From Bimuria novae-zelandiae CBS 107.79 (Eukaryota; Ascomycota; Dothideomycetes; Pleosporales; Didymosphaeriaceae): DNA of 64,000 nucleotides. A model generated the notes under the pieces. That model saw only the letters and a list, made by a program, of their open reading frames with translations. It made no database searches and was not told where the DNA came from. Made by a program: the position numbers and the translations under genes. The stretch spans positions 78,398 through 142,397 of the forward strand of contig ML976784.1 in NCBI GenBank assembly GCA_010015655.1, read 5' to 3'. Positions 1 to 11,500 of this stretch are shown one piece after another. The stretch's first letter is position 1, and every line of letters starts with the position of its first letter.

Positions 1-836
1 TGCCTCATGCAAGCGGCCGACCGCGTCACCATCGAGGCATCCTGTCCGAGCGTGACATGGGGCATCGAAGTGGATTGGTGGAGCGTCCTCGACCAAAGGA
101 ACAGGGTGCTAGAGGCGGAGTAATCTGAGCTGAGGCAGCGGCACGAAGAGCATGAAGTCTGCCTTCCACTAAGTCATGCGTGACGCAGTGCGTTGCAGAA
201 GCGCCAATGTCTCGGCGATCTAGAGGAAAAAGGAGGTGGCCAGGATTCAGGGCTCATCAGCCACCGAGGCGCTAGAACGTGCCACGAAAAGGGAGCCCAT
301 CCTTCCCTCGACCGTAGCGGGAGTAAAAGCTGAGGTGAGGAGGGGTTGGCCAGAGGGGAAGGGAGGGAGGCGTCTCGCTCGTGGATTCGTTGTGGGTAGA
401 AGTCCAGGAGTGCGTTGTCTAGGAGCGGAGACTCGGCGCGTGTAGAGGCTGGAGATGGACCGGCTCGTTACAGGAGAGGACATGAACAGGGACGGACGAA
501 GTCGTAAGACCGAAAGGAGAGTCGGGCGGCCTGGGCAAGCAGTCTTTACTCTTCCCAAGCGGGCGACTAGGTTTGAGGAAATGCCTCAAGATGATTATTA
601 GATTGGGGATGGGGCTGAGGGGCAGCTAGCGCAGACGGGGGGGTTGCAGACGAAGGGGTGGGAATAGAGTGAAAAGGAAAGAAAATGATGGCGGAGGAGA
701 AAGGTTTTTATGATGGGACGTGTAGGTCGATTGCCTGTTCGGGTGTAGCGCGGAACCCTAAGCGAGGCCCGGATTGCCCGAACGGGGTGCCTCCATTTCC
801 CGATGCAGGCTTGCCGTCGGATTGTTTACTTTTTAA
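1..836. other. GC-rich degenerate segment outside the repeat tower
   Basis: This stretch is much richer in G+C than the sequence to its right and keeps CpA and TpG, so it escaped the mutation process seen elsewhere. The forward frame from base 1 reads as a charged helix-prone chain (WWSVLDQRNRVLEAE, then ELRQRHEEHEV) with stops at 121 and 181, after which the frame is lost. By eye it resembles the coiled-coil tail of the zinc-cluster ORFs found in the gypsy elements, but the match is weak. Short open stretches at 236-445, 247-558 and 685-870 show no recognisable domain. The switch to AT-rich DNA at about 838 is abrupt and coincides with the broken end of element I. Confidence 0.4.
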
Positions 837-1057
837 GATTACTGTAAAAAAATTCCTTTTAATAAATTAATAAACACGTGCGTTCTTGAACTTTCTTAGT
901 AACTAAAAAACTACTCTACTATAATACTTTTAATATTATTAAAAACCTAAAATTTTACTCGTTTTTACGCCTTTTTTATACCTACTTAATCCTATTTATT
1001 TTATACTTAGGTAGCTTATTTTAAACAAATAGGTAGCACAGTAATTAATAAACCATA

Positions 1058-2922
1058 ACGTGGTTTACCACCGAGCGGGCCAACCCCACCAAGCGGGCCA
1101 ACCCCACCGAGCGGGCCACTTTTTAAAAGTCAGTCTATTGCGAAGCGCCTCCTACAACACTACTATAATTTATTATAATTTGCAGAATATAGAAATACTA
1201 TTTAGACTTATTACTATTAGATGCATCTATAATTTCTACTACGCAGGTGCGAGCGTTGTGGCTAGCTTTGCCACAACGTCTGTAGCGCCTTTACCCACGC
1301 ACCCTCTTTGCAGACTCTTCACCCTCCTTTTGCCTACTACTATCCTTTTTAGCTATTAAATTAACTACCTTTCTTACTATAAGTGTCTTAGCTGCCTGAA
1401 TATACTTCCTCTTTTAACTTTTTACCTTTATTACTATCTCCACTATCTTGCAAAGCCCTACTATTTCTTATTATATTAACACTATTTCGTGCCCTATTAA
1501 TGCAACACCTTTATTAAGCTACTTAATAGCTCTAAGAAGCGGAGAAACTAGTAAATCTCTATACTTCTATACACGCTTATAAACTAGCGTTAACTAAGCC
1601 TCTATCTCGCGGAGGTTACTTAGTGTTTTTAATTCCTATAGGGTATCCTTTGCGTTAGGTGGAGTTGGCGTATAAAGAACCATATTAAGTCTTAATAACA
1701 CCACCTCTAGGTCGTATAGGACTAATCTAGCGCCTTTAAAGCCTGCGCAGATATTCGCCTTTATTATTACTTTTTTAAAAGCTACTTTAAAGGCTAGTAG
1801 AAAGATCTCCTTCTTAATCTGCTTAGTGCCGTACTATGCTAAGCTACTAATCTTATTGCTGTACGCTCGCTTTAAAAGCGAAAAATAACCTACATTAAGT
1901 AGCTACAAGAGGTGTGATAAGTATAGAGGCATATAGAGAATAATAATCTTCTATTACTTACAGTATTTATAGAATTCGTGTGAGTAGTAACTCTTGTAAC
2001 TATTTATAATTAGTAGCTAGTGTGCACCTAAACTACGCGCCTTAGTATAGGTATTAAAGTGCCTTAGTTAGGTAAGGCTAAGCTTTTTTAACGTCTAGCT
2101 ATTAGAACTAACTTTAATAACCTAGTCTTAGGGTAAATTATAGAACTAGGACGTAATTAGAATCTTGCTAGGAAAGATAAGAAAGGGTAGTAGAGCCTAG
2201 CCTTTAGCGCTAACACCCTAAATATTAGTAACTTACCTATAATTACTAGGTTAAATCTTCTTTAGGTTACTTCGCTTCTCAGAGCCTATAAAGACTATCT
2301 AACCCTATATTACCCCTATTATAAAGCCTGTCTCGTCGAAGTTGTACGTGTCGTTATTAGCAATACCGTACTTAGCCTTAGTATTAGTAACTAGCTTAAA
2401 CTAAGGCGTTATAATACGTGGATCTTCGTTTAGGACTCGCTAATAATTATATAGATAGCTTCTTTAAAGCTTAATTTCTAGCGTACGCGTCTTAAGCCTG
2501 TCTATCTAGTACTTACTAATAGGCTATTTATCGCGCTTAGTAAGTAGATTATTAGCTATATCTTAGACTATATCCCTTATTACACCTATTCCTTGCTAGT
2601 TAAGCTTAAGTATACGTTAGACTAGAGCCTCCTCCTCTAGCTTAGTTAGCTTCTTTAAGTTAGGCTCGCGATTGCGTTAAGAGAGGGCTCCTTAGCGCTA
2701 TTATTATACTATTATTTAAGGCACGCTAAAGGCTATAATAACGTATCTTTCGCTCTTATTATAATCTTTAATTATAGCTTAAATAGCAAGCTATAGTGCG
2801 CTTTTAGTATAAGGTTATTAAGCGTTATGTTGTGATGGCATTATGGTATAAGCTAGAGGTGGGCTGCATTTAGCAAAGTTGGCCCGCTCGGTGGGGTTGG
2901 CCCGCTCGGTGGTGAACCACGT
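1058..2922 (-). mobile_element. A1: pogo/Fot1-like DNA transposon, family A
   Basis: The element is bounded by inverted repeats beginning ACGTGGTTTACCACCGAGCG on the left and the complement of ACGTGGTTCACCACCGAGCG on the right. A TA target duplication lies at 1056-1057 and 2923-2924. The left repeat carries three copies of the 18-bp sub-repeat around CCGAGCGGGCC, while the right end and the other family copies carry two. It is inserted into element I. Two further copies (A2, A3) have the same structure, and their transposase frames are exactly the same length. Confidence 0.93.
1198..2841 (-). pseudogene. Transposase of A1 (pogo/Fot1 DDE family), RIP-inactivated
   Basis: The frame starts MPSQHNAQQPYTK at 2841 and runs 1644 nt, identical in length to the frames of A2 and A3, so decay is by substitution without net indels. 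With TAG/TAA read as Gln it shows a CENP-B-type helix-turn-helix region, a DDE core and a C-terminal zinc-knuckle-like stretch. The second catalytic block reads LLIINSYKSYY, with Asn where family members have Asp. It would have acted in the nucleus on the family A inverted repeats. Dozens of in-frame stops rule out function. The open frame antisense to its 3' end (1060-1359) is only its complement plus the TIR. Confidence 0.85.
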
Positions 2923-3301
2923 TATAAGTTTATTTATCTATTTCTAATTATAATTACTAAGTAATATTAGAGAGCTTCCTCCTAAATTTTAAAATCTAGT
3001 TAATTTATTAGGAATTAGATTTAAATTAAGTAGTAATATGCCTATTATACTAAAAGAGTTAAAGATTATTAATTCCTTACAAAGTCGTTTTATATATTTT
3101 AGAATAACGAAAAGAAGTCACCTTTAGTAATCAATGCTAAATCTTATATTTATAGAAATATATTCATAGTTTATGAAGTAGACTATCAATAAAGACTTAA
3201 ATATTATAACGTTGAGTAGCTGAAGCGTAAGAGTTAAATAAATAGACAGAATAGCAAGTAAGATCTTTTTATAATTATAATAATAAATAAATTTTATAGT
3301 A

Positions 3302-3690
3302 ATATAGGAGGATTAAGATCCAGAACCCCTAGGCGTTAAGGAACCCTATATATAGTTAATATTAATTCGTAACGTGCCACGAGAATAGTAGTTACGTAGT
3401 CTTATTATAATAATTGGTAACCTTAGTATACTAAGTATACTAAGCAGGTTATATACTAATTAGTATAATTAGTCCCCTAATTATAGTTAGCATATAGAAA
3501 CTTAAAAATAGACTTCTATCTCCATATTTAGTATGTATATTAATCTATTATTTAGATTCAACTTAGACTCTTATTAATTAGTGTAAGCGATTAAGACTCC
3601 TATACTATATTATAGTATTGCTGCCTGAGAACTAGCCCTTTGCCCTTTAGATTAGCTACCCAAAGAGAATTTAATAGAAAGTTAGAGCTG
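3302..3690. repeat. About 0.4-kb insertion within element I, possible solo LTR
   Basis: Elements G and C1 run continuously across this position, whereas element I has roughly 380 extra bases between matching flanks (left flank ends near AGTAATATA, right resumes near GAGCTGTGTAAAATTAAG). The insert begins near GGAGGATTAAGATCCAG and contains a short TATACTAAG tandem. A solo LTR is plausible. No TG...CA ends or clean target duplication could be fixed, so boundaries are approximate. Confidence 0.3.
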
Positions 3691-3910
3691 TGTAAAATTA
3701 AGAACTTATATAATTATTCTGTCTTCTCTCTTATATGGTAATGAAATATCTGGTGAAGCTAGGTAAGACTATTATTATTATTTATGTATTTAGCTAGAAG
3801 ATAGCAAGGTAATAAAGCATTTATAACCTTGCACCTTATTGTTCTTTACCTAGCTTAATTAAATATTATTATTAGTAACATTATAAATAACGCTTAGTAA
3901 TAAAACTAAT

Positions 3911-5830
3911 GTGATGCATAGTCACATCGATTAGGGAGCTCGTAAACAAAGTCTATTAAGGAGTAAAAGTCCTACTCGAAAGCTTAGCTATCTAGCTCCT
4001 TGGTTACTTACCTGAACTAGCTAGCGTAGTAAGCTCTAGTAAGAAGCTAGTAAGCTTTTTATAATACACCTCTTAGCTTATAAAGCGTAGCAAGAAAAGC
4101 TAAATATAATTTAAAGTATAAAAGGTAGCAAACATACGCGTAAAGCTTAAAAAGCGTCTAGCTTAGATCTCAGCTTACTAGGCAATTAGTCTAAGTAGCT
4201 AGTTTATATAGATTTCTAAAAAAAAGTAGATAAAAGAAGAGTAGTGTACTTCTACTATAAAGCTTTAATAAATATTTAAGGATAATTATCTACTTATAAC
4301 GTGACCCGCGTAAGTACCTATAAAGAAAGGTAAAGAAATAATAGTAGTATACTTTTACTATAGAGCTTTAATAAACGTTTAAAGGTAATTATTTACTTAT
4401 AACGTGACCCGTGCGAGTACCTGCGTATATAAATAAGAGAATAGGTAGCTATAGGATTATAGCGCCAAGCTAGGAAAGATTTATTTGCCTATAAGCTTAT
4501 TATAATTTATACTTTAATATTCCTTAGAAAAACTAAAGGAGTGTCTCCTATCTACCCTTTATACTTAAGCTTAGTTAATAATACCTTTGACTAATTTTTT
4601 TTAAATTTAGCTTTTAATTTTACTAATATCCTTACTTATAGGCTTATTACAGAGCTTATAAAAAGCTTCTCTCTAAAGTGCGTACTAAAGGTAGTTACAC
4701 TTTATACGCTTTTATTAATACTAGCTATTTACTTATATAGGCACTTATAGCTTATATTAAAAGTACGTCCTTTAAGCGTAGCGTATATACTTATGTATTT
4801 AGTTATTTAGCTTAGCTACGTAAGCTAGTAAGTAAAAAAAAATTTATTAAAAATAGAGTTACTATTACGCCTAGTTGCGATAGGCTATTAAGTTTTCTTT
4901 AAGTCTATTTATAGTTATATTATAACATTAAATATAAGAAATCCTTTATTAGTAGTATATTGTTTATTTAAAAAAAACAATTAGGAGTATAGCGTTGGCG
5001 TGTGCGTGGTTTTATTTAGATAGGTATTTAGTGATGTCTATTATTCTGCCGCTCCATGGGCGTAGGGTAACCTTATTATATATATATTATACCTGCTCTC
5101 CTTCTAATTATTATTACTTAGATAAAAATTATTTCTAAGTTCTCTAATTAGCGCCTATAGCGTCTACTAATTACCTAATTATAGTATTATAAGCTCTAGC
5201 CTTTATAAATTAACTATAGTATAAACGTGATTCTAGAGTGTCTAAAGCTTTATTATAAACTAATTATAAATAGTAGACTCTAGCTTATAGCGCTTAAGCT
5301 ATTATATATAGGGCTTACTCTTAGTATTTTGGTCTAGTAGCTCTAGTGCCTACTCATGTATATTTATCTACTTAAGAGCTTTAAGGTTAATATAACTTTA
5401 TATTCTTTAAGCTTTTACGTAGTACTTACGCTGCGCGTACTAAAATCGAATTAAATTATAATTTATAAGTTAGTTACATACTAAGAGCTTTATAGTAGTT
5501 ATTATATAGTTTAGCTCTATTATAGAATATAAGCGTCGGGACGTAAGCGTAAAAATAATAAAAAGTAAAAAATAGTTTACTTTAAGCTAGTATAAAGTAA
5601 GTATATTATAAGGTATTATAAAGTTACTAGGCTTATGACATTAGTGAATGGTTATAATAATTAGGGAGTTTATAAATAAAATCTATTAAGGAGTAAAAGT
5701 CCTACTTAAAAGCTTAGCTATTTATAGAGTTAGGGAGATTACCTGCTTGGCTATCTAGCTGCTTAGCTACTCGGCTTAACTAGCTAGCGCAGTAAGTTCT
5801 AGTAAGGAGCTGGTAAGCCTTTTTTAATAG
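3911..5830. mobile_element. Small LTR-like element inserted in element I
   Basis: A CTAAT duplication (3906-3910 and 5831-5835) brackets 1.9 kb that is absent from the homologous position in element G. Its two ends are diverged direct repeats of about 160-195 bp (3911 to about 4068, and about 5636-5830) sharing the motif TATTAAGGAGTAAAAGTCCTA. Direct terminal repeats plus a 5-bp duplication suggest a short LTR retrotransposon, non-autonomous or decayed. One forward frame across 4590-5390 stays open if TAG/TAA are read as Gln, but no gag, protease or RT motif is recognisable. The orientation is unknown. Confidence 0.45.
4240..4433. repeat. Tandem duplication inside the small LTR-like element
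   Basis: Two diverged copies of about 90-115 bp follow one another, each running from AGTAGTGTACTTCTACTATA-like sequence to CTTATAACGTGACCCG and a GAGTACCTG-like end. The differences are mostly C/T and G/A, as expected from RIP acting on both copies. No function is evident. Confidence 0.5.
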
Positions 5831-6021
5831 CTAATTTATTAGCGTAAATATATATTAGAAGTATAATTCACGCACGATTACTATTTTTAAATATTATTTT
5901 AACTTTTTGCTTTCCATATATTTATCTACTAAATATTCTCTTTAATTTACTAATAATACTATTTACGAAGCCTTTCTTATGTATTTTCCAACTATAATAA
6001 GAATTTATTTAATATTATTTA

Positions 6022-7636
6022 ACGTGTTTTACAAGCGAGTGCGCATTACAAGCGAGTATACACCCTACTAACTTTTCGTAACGCATGAACTTCTACCTAC
6101 TATAGCGCTCTTAACTAAAGCCTAGCTAGCTTCTTATATGGCTAACATATACCTTGCTATATTAGCTCTTTAGTAAAACTAATTTTAAAGTAAGGTAGTT
6201 GCTACATAAACATTTAATATCTTATAAGATATACTCTACTACTAATGCGCTAATAAGCCTGCCTAACGTAATTATTAGCCTAACTTAAAGAAGCTTACCT
6301 AGCTAGAAGAGGAGGTAATTATTAGGTATTATACTTAGCCTAGACTAGCGTGGATTTACGCCTACGTACGCGACTATACGTAATATGGCTAATAAGCTAC
6401 TCGCTACGTGTGGCGAAGGTTAGGTTATCGTCTACTAGCCGCGTAACTTTATTAAGCGTATAAATAGCCTTATAACGCAATTTAATTAAGCGTATAATAA
6501 ATAGAAAGCTCTATATAAAGATCCTATATTAATTAGGAGCTAGTTCAAGCTTATAAAATAGATAAAGGCTAAATATAGCATTTATAATAAAGATATTTAT
6601 AACTTTAACAAAGTTAGCTTGGTAATAGGCAAGATTATAACTTAGCTTATTATAATAAGATTAGAGAGGAGAGGCTAGCTAAAGGCTATTTAGCTAGGTA
6701 ATTATAAATATATAATAATAATTTAAGGAATTAACGCTGCTAGCTAGGCTATCCTACTATTTATTATTTTTACTCGCTAGTACTACTTATCTACCTAGTA
6801 TAAGGAGGATATCCTACGCGACTAGGCTATTATTATTAGTTATAATAGCTAAATAACTAATAAGATTAGAGTTAAGTAGCTAAAGCACTTTATTAAGTAT
6901 ATAAAGAGTAAGATAGTTAAGGCGCGTTAGCTACTTATCTTTAATAACTATAAGAGCTACTACTGTTTTAAGTTTTAAGAGCTTTATAAGGAGAATAATA
7001 TCTATACGCTTTATATACTATCGTACTTATCTTACTTACTATAGCTACTTAACGTTAGCTACTTCTTACTATTAAAGCGCGCATATAGCTACTAAATTAA
7101 GAGCCTAATACGCGACTATATTAACTATATTATAAAACTTAAGTTTTTACTAGCATTTAAGGTAGCCTCGCGCGATTATTTATAGTAGTTAATATTTACT
7201 TAGCGTTTTAAGGCGTATGCCTTGTTCCTCTCTAGCTAGACGTTATTTTATTAAAGCTAAATATGTAGCTCTATACACCTACTCCTTTAGCTACTATAGT
7301 AAAGGCTCTTTAAGAGGCTTAAACACTAAGTAATATATATAATCTTAATATTTAATTAATATTAATATTTAATCGCGTGTAACGGTATAAGAGCTTATTA
7401 TTAACTTTAATTATTAAGGTAATTAGCAAGCTTAAAAAGGGTATAGAAATAATAATACTCTTAGCTAAGCTAATGCGCGATTAGATTACTAGTCTTAAAA
7501 GAGATAATAAAGTAGTAATAAAGTATTATTTTTAGATAGTATTAATAGTAATAGTAATAGTTAAGAAATATAAGTTAGGGTTACTAAGAAAAAGTACGCA
7601 GCTCGTCCGGGTGCGTAGCTTACATATAGAATACGT
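6022..7636 (+). mobile_element. H1: pogo/Fot1-like DNA transposon, family H
   Basis: The left repeat starts ACGTGTTTTACAAGCGAGTG after TA at 6020-6021 and holds two copies of ACAAGCGAG at 17-bp spacing. The right repeat (about 7600-7636, before TA 7637-7638) is badly decayed but still recognisable as its complement. The transposase and TIR match H2 at 53849-55700. It interrupts element I and lies just left of C1. Confidence 0.75.
6102..7590 (+). pseudogene. Transposase of H1, heavily RIPed
   Basis: The start codon is probably the ATA at 6102, aligned with the true ATG of H2 (55619). With stops read as Gln the chain follows the H2 protein, including the first DDE block as YNFNKVSLVIG (D replaced by N) and the second as LLIFNNYKSYY (again N for D). 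The 3' end is too decayed to place the stop or the zinc knuckle seen in H2. It is non-functional. Confidence 0.65.
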
Positions 7637-7805
7637 TAATGTATTAATATAAAAAGTATACCGTGTCTTGGTAGCTAATGCACGCCATTACCTCATGTAC
7701 GCTATTACAGGACGGTCTACTTACCTATGCCTAATCCAGGTTAGGGGAGGATAGGTCCAGAGTAGTATGCCTTATAGATATATTTAGTAGTTAAAAGCTT
7801 ATAAT

Positions 7806-8280
7806 TATTATAAGGCGCTTACACCTTGTTCTAATCTAGATTAGGGCGGTAAGGTATCGTGGTACTTTATAGATTATTTAGTAGTATAAGTTAATGCGAC
7901 ACTTAGCGCGAGGCTAGATAATTTAATCTTATAATAAAATAAGATAATTATTAGTCTATATAGGAGAATGCACTCGCATAGAAGATACATAAGTTAACTA
8001 TAAAAAAGAAAAAATATAGGAGAATTATTATACTATATACTAGTCTATTTCTTCCTCTATTCCTAGGTGATCTAGCCCCCTTAGCGGATTACCTTAGTTC
8101 GAAGCTCTTGGCGGATTACCTTAATCTAGAGCTACTATTAGATTAGAGTTACGTAACCCTAATTAATATAAGCAACCCCGCAAGCCCTTATAAGCTAGTT
8201 ATAGTATAACCTTATTTACCTCCCCCTATTAATTCTTATTTATAGTTATATTACTATCTAGGCTTTTTAAGCTTATAACA
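7806..8280 (-). repeat. 3' LTR of GyB
   Basis: It starts TATTATAAGGCGCTTACACC and ends GCTTATAACA, and aligns throughout with 19942-20419 (TGTTATAAAGCGCTTATAC...). The initial TG has become TA. Confidence 0.9.
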
Positions 8281-8419
8281 TTATCCCCCCTCTTAAGGTA
8301 ATTATCCTAATATTTATTATTTTATAATTATATGGCGGCGCTAGCGTGCGCGCGTATAAGTAGTTATTAAGGCCTTTATTATAAGTCTACCTTATACTCT
8401 TTTTATTACTTACCTAACT

Positions 8420-8572
8420 ATGCCTAAAGTCTTAATAACGTTTTCTAACTAACGTTGCTAGGACTAGATAAAGGCTATACTAGACGTAAACGTGGAGATG
8501 CCGACTTCGTGCGGGCGTTATAAAGAGAAGGGGCTAAAGTGCGTAGTAGAGTTATCTACTAGTTTCTTTTAA
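8420..8572 (+). pseudogene. Antisense zinc-cluster ORF of GyB, 5' fragment
   Basis: Starting at ATG 8420, the plus-strand frame reads MPKVLITFSNQRCQDQ when stops are taken as Gln, then CGRYKEKGLKCVVEL. This is the first half of a Zn(II)2Cys6 motif, C-x2-(C to Y)-x6-C, after which the frame ends and the motif is not completed. It sits between pol and the 3' LTR on the opposite strand and overlaps the last codons of pol (stop at 8519). Position, orientation, the MPK start and the first-half spacing match the fuller versions in GyE, GyC and GyD. A deletion seems to have removed the second half. Confidence 0.6.
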
Positions 8573-11500
8573 ACCTTCTGCGTCTTTTGATTTTTCTAAG
8601 TTCTTAGCTAATCTAGTCGCGGGACTCCTGGATGCTCCGCGTGAAATTTCTCTAGCGCTATCTTATAGTTCGTGAGGTTCTATACTAGTTCCTATGTGTT
8701 ATAGCCCTCCGGCTATCCTTCCCACTTTACTAGGCACTTATACTAACATTTAATCTTTTATAGGTCTCTAATTACTTTAACCTCGTATTTCTTATCCTTA
8801 AGTTTAAGTTAAGTTTTTAGCTTAGCGTCTGGTGGTGCTAGTTCTAATAATAACTTATAGAAGACTAGGTGTATACGTATATTTATAAGTAACTATAGTT
8901 TAAAATTAACTAGTCCTTTAACCTTTTAAATTTTAAATAGTCGTTTTTAAAAGTTATTTAGTTTTTTACTTAGCCTTATTATCTTAAAAAAAATTTATAA
9001 GAGGAGGACTTTATCCCCTTCTTTAAAATTGGTCTCTTAATTCTTTTCTTATTTACGTATTTTACTATCTATTTATTACGTTGCGTAATATTTCTACGTA
9101 GTGTTTTGTGCAGATCTTGTATAAGTTTAGCTTTATTAGCTATATCCTTCGCGACGCTCTTAATGTCTAATAGATCCTAGTAAGTCGTTAGCTTACATCC
9201 GTGGTTAGCATAATATGGCGAGTACCCTGTAGTCGCTAATCTTGTACTATTATATACTAGTTAGGCTATTGGTAATAGCTTAACCTAGTTATCTTAAAAC
9301 TTATTTATATATATCTAAAAGTGCTATTCTAACGTTTAATTTATTCGCTTAGTTTAGCTATTTATTTTAGGATAGAAGCTTATCGTAAGCTTATATTTAA
9401 TCTCTAATTTAGCTATAAACGTGGTCTAATATAATAATAAAAATATCTTAGCCCTGTGTGTAATAAACTTATTTAGTTATCTAACCTGTAATATTAGTTC
9501 TTATTTTACTATATAGACTAATTCTTCTACTAATATAGCTTCCTTAATTAGCATAAATCTTAACTCCTTAGTAAGTTAATAAATTATAACTAAAATAAAG
9601 TTATAGGGATCTTTATTCTTTAGTGCTAATAATACTAGTAGCTTTATAACAAAATCTATAGTTACACTTAACTATAGTCTTAGGGGTAGCTATAGGGGCT
9701 ATAAGAGGCTATAAGGCCTATATCTGTTAGGCTTATTTTTATAACAAGCTAAATAGTTGCCTAGAACCTTTTATACCGCCTAGCGTAGTCTAGGAATAGC
9801 GTATTTATTCGCGATTTAACGTGTTATTTTAGCTATCCTTAGGTGTCCCTAGTTCTTATTTTTATATAGCTTCTTAATTAACAGCGGAGCTACTTATTTA
9901 CTAATTTAAATACGATTTTAATAGTCTCGTGCTATTAATCTTATAGCTTTATAAAAGTTATACGCTTAATAGTCTTCTTTTATAAGCCTCTTATAATCCT
10001 GTATCCTATCCACGATAGGTTTATAATAGGTAAAGTCTACGCGTTGCACCTCTAGTGCCGGCATAAGCTATGTCTTATTATAGTAAAGAGTTCCGTCCTT
10101 CGCGTAGGTTAAGATTACAATATAGTTACCACTATTATTTTTTTCTATAAGGTCTAATTATCTACTTAACGCGTTTACTATAGCGTTTATGTTTTTTAGT
10201 AGGTGTATAATGCGGAAGTTAAATTCTACTATTTATTTAAACTATCTAGCTTATTATTAATTAAGCTTCTTAGTCGTTGTAAAGCGTGTAAGATTAAAGT
10301 AGTTAAAAATACTTTTATTTAATACTTAGCTCCTTTAAGCTATGCTTCCTATTACTTAAAATAGTTAATAATTACTAGTAGTTCTTTATTATAGATTTTA
10401 TAATTAAGCTCTACTCCCGAAAGCTTCCTTACGTAATAGAGGACTAGTCTCTATTTCTTATTATTATATTCTTATAATAGGATAGCCCCTAGCGCATAAT
10501 CTAATACGTTTATATAAATATAATATCGCTGCTCTAGGTTGTATATCTATAGTAGGGGTGCCATTAGGAATAGGTGCTTTAGCTATTTAAAAGCTTTCTT
10601 CTCTACTTTTTATAGAGGTCGCCATTTTCTTGTCTTTATAAGTTCTATTAGTAGAGTGGTGACTTTAGAGTAGTTTCTAATAAATTTATAATAAAAGTTA
10701 GTAAAGGCTAAGAAAAATTAGATATCTTTTACTAATTTTAGTAGTAATTATTTTACTATTATTGCGATCTTTTTTAGGTCCATTTTAATACCTTCCCAGG
10801 ATATTACAAATCCTAGGTATTCTGTTTATGTAACGTAGAATTTACACTTCGTAAGGTATAGGAGTAATCTATACTCTTATAGCTTTTATAATACCTTATA
10901 GACATGTTCCTTGTGTTCTTCTAGAGTTCCGCTTAAGTATATTAATATATTATCGAGGTATACTATAGAATACGTCTAAGTATTTATATAATACTTAATT
11001 TATTAGCTCTTAGAAGGTTGCTAGAGTATTTATTAGGCCTATTAGTATAATTATATATTTAAAAAGGCCGTATCGCGTGTAAAAAGCTATTTTCTACTTA
11101 TAGCCTTTCGTAATCTAAATCCTATAGAATCCGTCTTAGATATTAAATTTCGTAAACTACTTAGCTCCTTAGAGTTAATCTATAAGCTCTATTATTAATA
11201 GTAATAAATAGCAGTTTTTAATAGTTACGGCGTTTAGCTATTTATAATCTACATAGAGTCGCAGCCTGCTATCTTTTTTATAAATAAAGAGTATAGGGAA
11301 GGCTATAGGGCTTTAACTAAGTTTTTACTTCCCTAAGCGCAGGTTCTTTTATATTAGCTCTTTTAACGCTTTTTCCTATTTATAGGTAAAGGGCCTTAGG
11401 CACTCTAGCTATAGTTTAGCTTCTTTTACTAGTAGTATCTTATAATCTTACTCCTTATATTTAGGTAAGATAGTCTTATTATATTCTTTAAATAGGTCTG

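Larger units (their letters stand above)
838..7658 (-). mobile_element. Element I: Tan1/pogo-like transposon, left-truncated and interrupted
   Basis: Pieces at 838-1057, 2923-3910, 5831-6021 and perhaps 7637-7658 align with element G (49426-56634) in the same order and orientation. They encode, on the minus strand, parts of a pogo-type transposase. The block near 5900-6020 reads HKKGFVNSIISKLKRIFSR, matching the family MDEKGF...SKRIFSR region, and 840-1050 matches the lysine-rich C-terminal tail. The left end is cut off at about 838. Insertions within it are A1, a 0.4-kb block, a small LTR-like element and H1. Its N-terminal end may be the 49244-49423 piece beyond C1. About 400 bp of the expected N-terminal half is missing. 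The frame is destroyed by many TAG/TAA. Confidence 0.55.

Noticed and set aside
236..558. Overlapping open stretches on both strands in the GC-rich left segment
   Set aside because: High G+C lowers stop frequency on all frames; no domain, no codon pattern and frame breaks nearby.
1060..1359. Open frame beginning in the family A TIR, present in all three copies (also 17688-17969 and 46642-46923, minus)
   Set aside because: It is the complement of the transposase C-terminus plus the TIR. Its conservation follows from the transposase strand, and it has no domain of its own.
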